From an uncultured Sulfitobacter sp. (lineage in GTDB: Bacteria > Pseudomonadota > Alphaproteobacteria > Rhodobacterales > Rhodobacteraceae): a DNA stretch of 13,220 bases. The notes below the pieces were generated by a model, which was not told where the DNA came from, made no database searches, and was given only the letters and a program-made list of their open reading frames with translations. The translations under genes were made by a program, and so were the position numbers. Location of the stretch: NCBI GenBank assembly GCA_937923365.1, contig CALAIJ010000099.1, forward strand, positions 1 through 13,220. The letters are read 5' to 3'. Of this stretch, positions 12,934-13,220 are shown one piece after another. How positions within the stretch are numbered: position 1 is the stretch's first letter; each line of letters starts with the position of its first letter.

Positions 12934-13220
12934 ATGAACACAGGTGCATTGGGCGATCTGGCGCAAGGCTATCTCTTGCGCAATCGAAGCAGCGCTCTCA
13001 AACAGGACATGCAACGGCTGGGCGCGGAACTGACCAGCGGACAGGTTGCAAATGTACGCGAAACTCTGGCTGGAAATTACAGTTTCCTGACAGATGTCGA
13101 ACGCAAATCCGAGGTGCTGGGCAGTTATCGCGTGGCCACCTCGGAGGCTGCGCAGTTCACGTCTGCCATGCAACTTGCATTGGGCCATTTCGGCACGCTG
13201 GCAGAGACATTGTCATCGGG
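12934..13220 (+). CDS. flgL: Flagellar hook-associated protein 3 (FlgL), N-terminal part, cut by the window end
   Basis: Ninety-five codons are visible from the ATG at 12934 with no stop before the window ends. GGAGGG lies 7 nt upstream, and the gene follows flgK by 15 bp. The translation starts MNTGALGDLAQGYLLRNRSS and continues with LGAELTSGQVANVRETLAGN (29-48), which holds the place of the LSTGKRxxxPSDDP region of classical FlgL and flagellin. The rest is predicted helical, as expected of a flagellin-like D0/D1 domain. FlgL bridges FlgK and the filament. The call rests on the flgE-flgK-flgL order plus this helix pattern; the sequence is divergent from enterobacterial FlgL. Confidence 0.8.
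   Translation, partial: MNTGALGDLAQGYLLRNRSSALKQDMQRLGAELTSGQVANVRETLAGNYSFLTDVERKSEVLGSYRVATSEAAQFTSAMQLALGHFGTLAETLSS

Noticed and set aside
1..13220. CRISPR array, insertion sequence, prophage, toxin-antitoxin or defence island
   Set aside because: No regularly spaced repeats, transposase, integrase or tRNA attachment site is visible; the NYN nuclease has no antitoxin-like neighbour.

Overview
The window looks like chromosomal DNA of a marine Rhodobacteraceae (Roseobacter-group) alphaproteobacterium. The basis is GC-rich coding sequence, a cbtB-cbtA-DUF1636-cobW cobalt cluster behind a cobalamin riboswitch, the compact order motB-flgE-flgK-flgL typical of that group's flagellar locus, and a CtrA-like TTAG-N7-TTAA site upstream of flgE. 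This assignment is inferred from gene content; no rRNA or tRNA is present to confirm it.

Region 1 (1-3185, minus strand) is a cobalt/B12 operon read right to left: a cobalamin riboswitch, cbtB, an intercistronic stem-loop, cbtA, an exported histidine-rich protein of unknown function, a DUF1636 cysteine-motif protein, the metallochaperone GTPase cobW, and the first codons of what is probably cobN at the window edge. From cbtA onward the genes overlap by 4 bp or abut, so the unknown His-rich gene is very likely part of the cobalt pathway: entry (CbtA/CbtB), handling (His-rich protein, DUF1636), delivery (CobW) and insertion into the corrin ring (CobN).

Region 2 (3186-5394, plus strand) has a divergent promoter region, an EamA/DMT permease and an SDR enzyme resembling short-chain L-threonine 3-dehydrogenase, followed by a strong inverted repeat.

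Region 3 (5545-7986) is an NAD-salvage island. pncB (minus) and pncA (minus) flank a plus-strand gene for a membrane-anchored NYN/PIN-type ribonuclease. pncB and the nuclease gene diverge from a 70-bp gap containing a dyad, and the nuclease and pncA genes converge and share a CTAG as both stop codons. PncA makes nicotinate, which PncB converts to nicotinate mononucleotide.

Region 4 (8141-9031) encodes the tRNA U34 hydroxylase TrhO (YceA-type rhodanese). Region 5 (9130 to the end) is the start of a flagellar operon: motB, flgE (hook), flgK (first hook-filament junction protein) and a truncated, divergent flgL.

I found no mobile element, CRISPR array, prophage or defence system. The most interesting items are the unknown His-rich member of the B12-riboswitch operon, the nuclease embedded in the NAD-salvage island, and several unexplained inverted repeats between genes.
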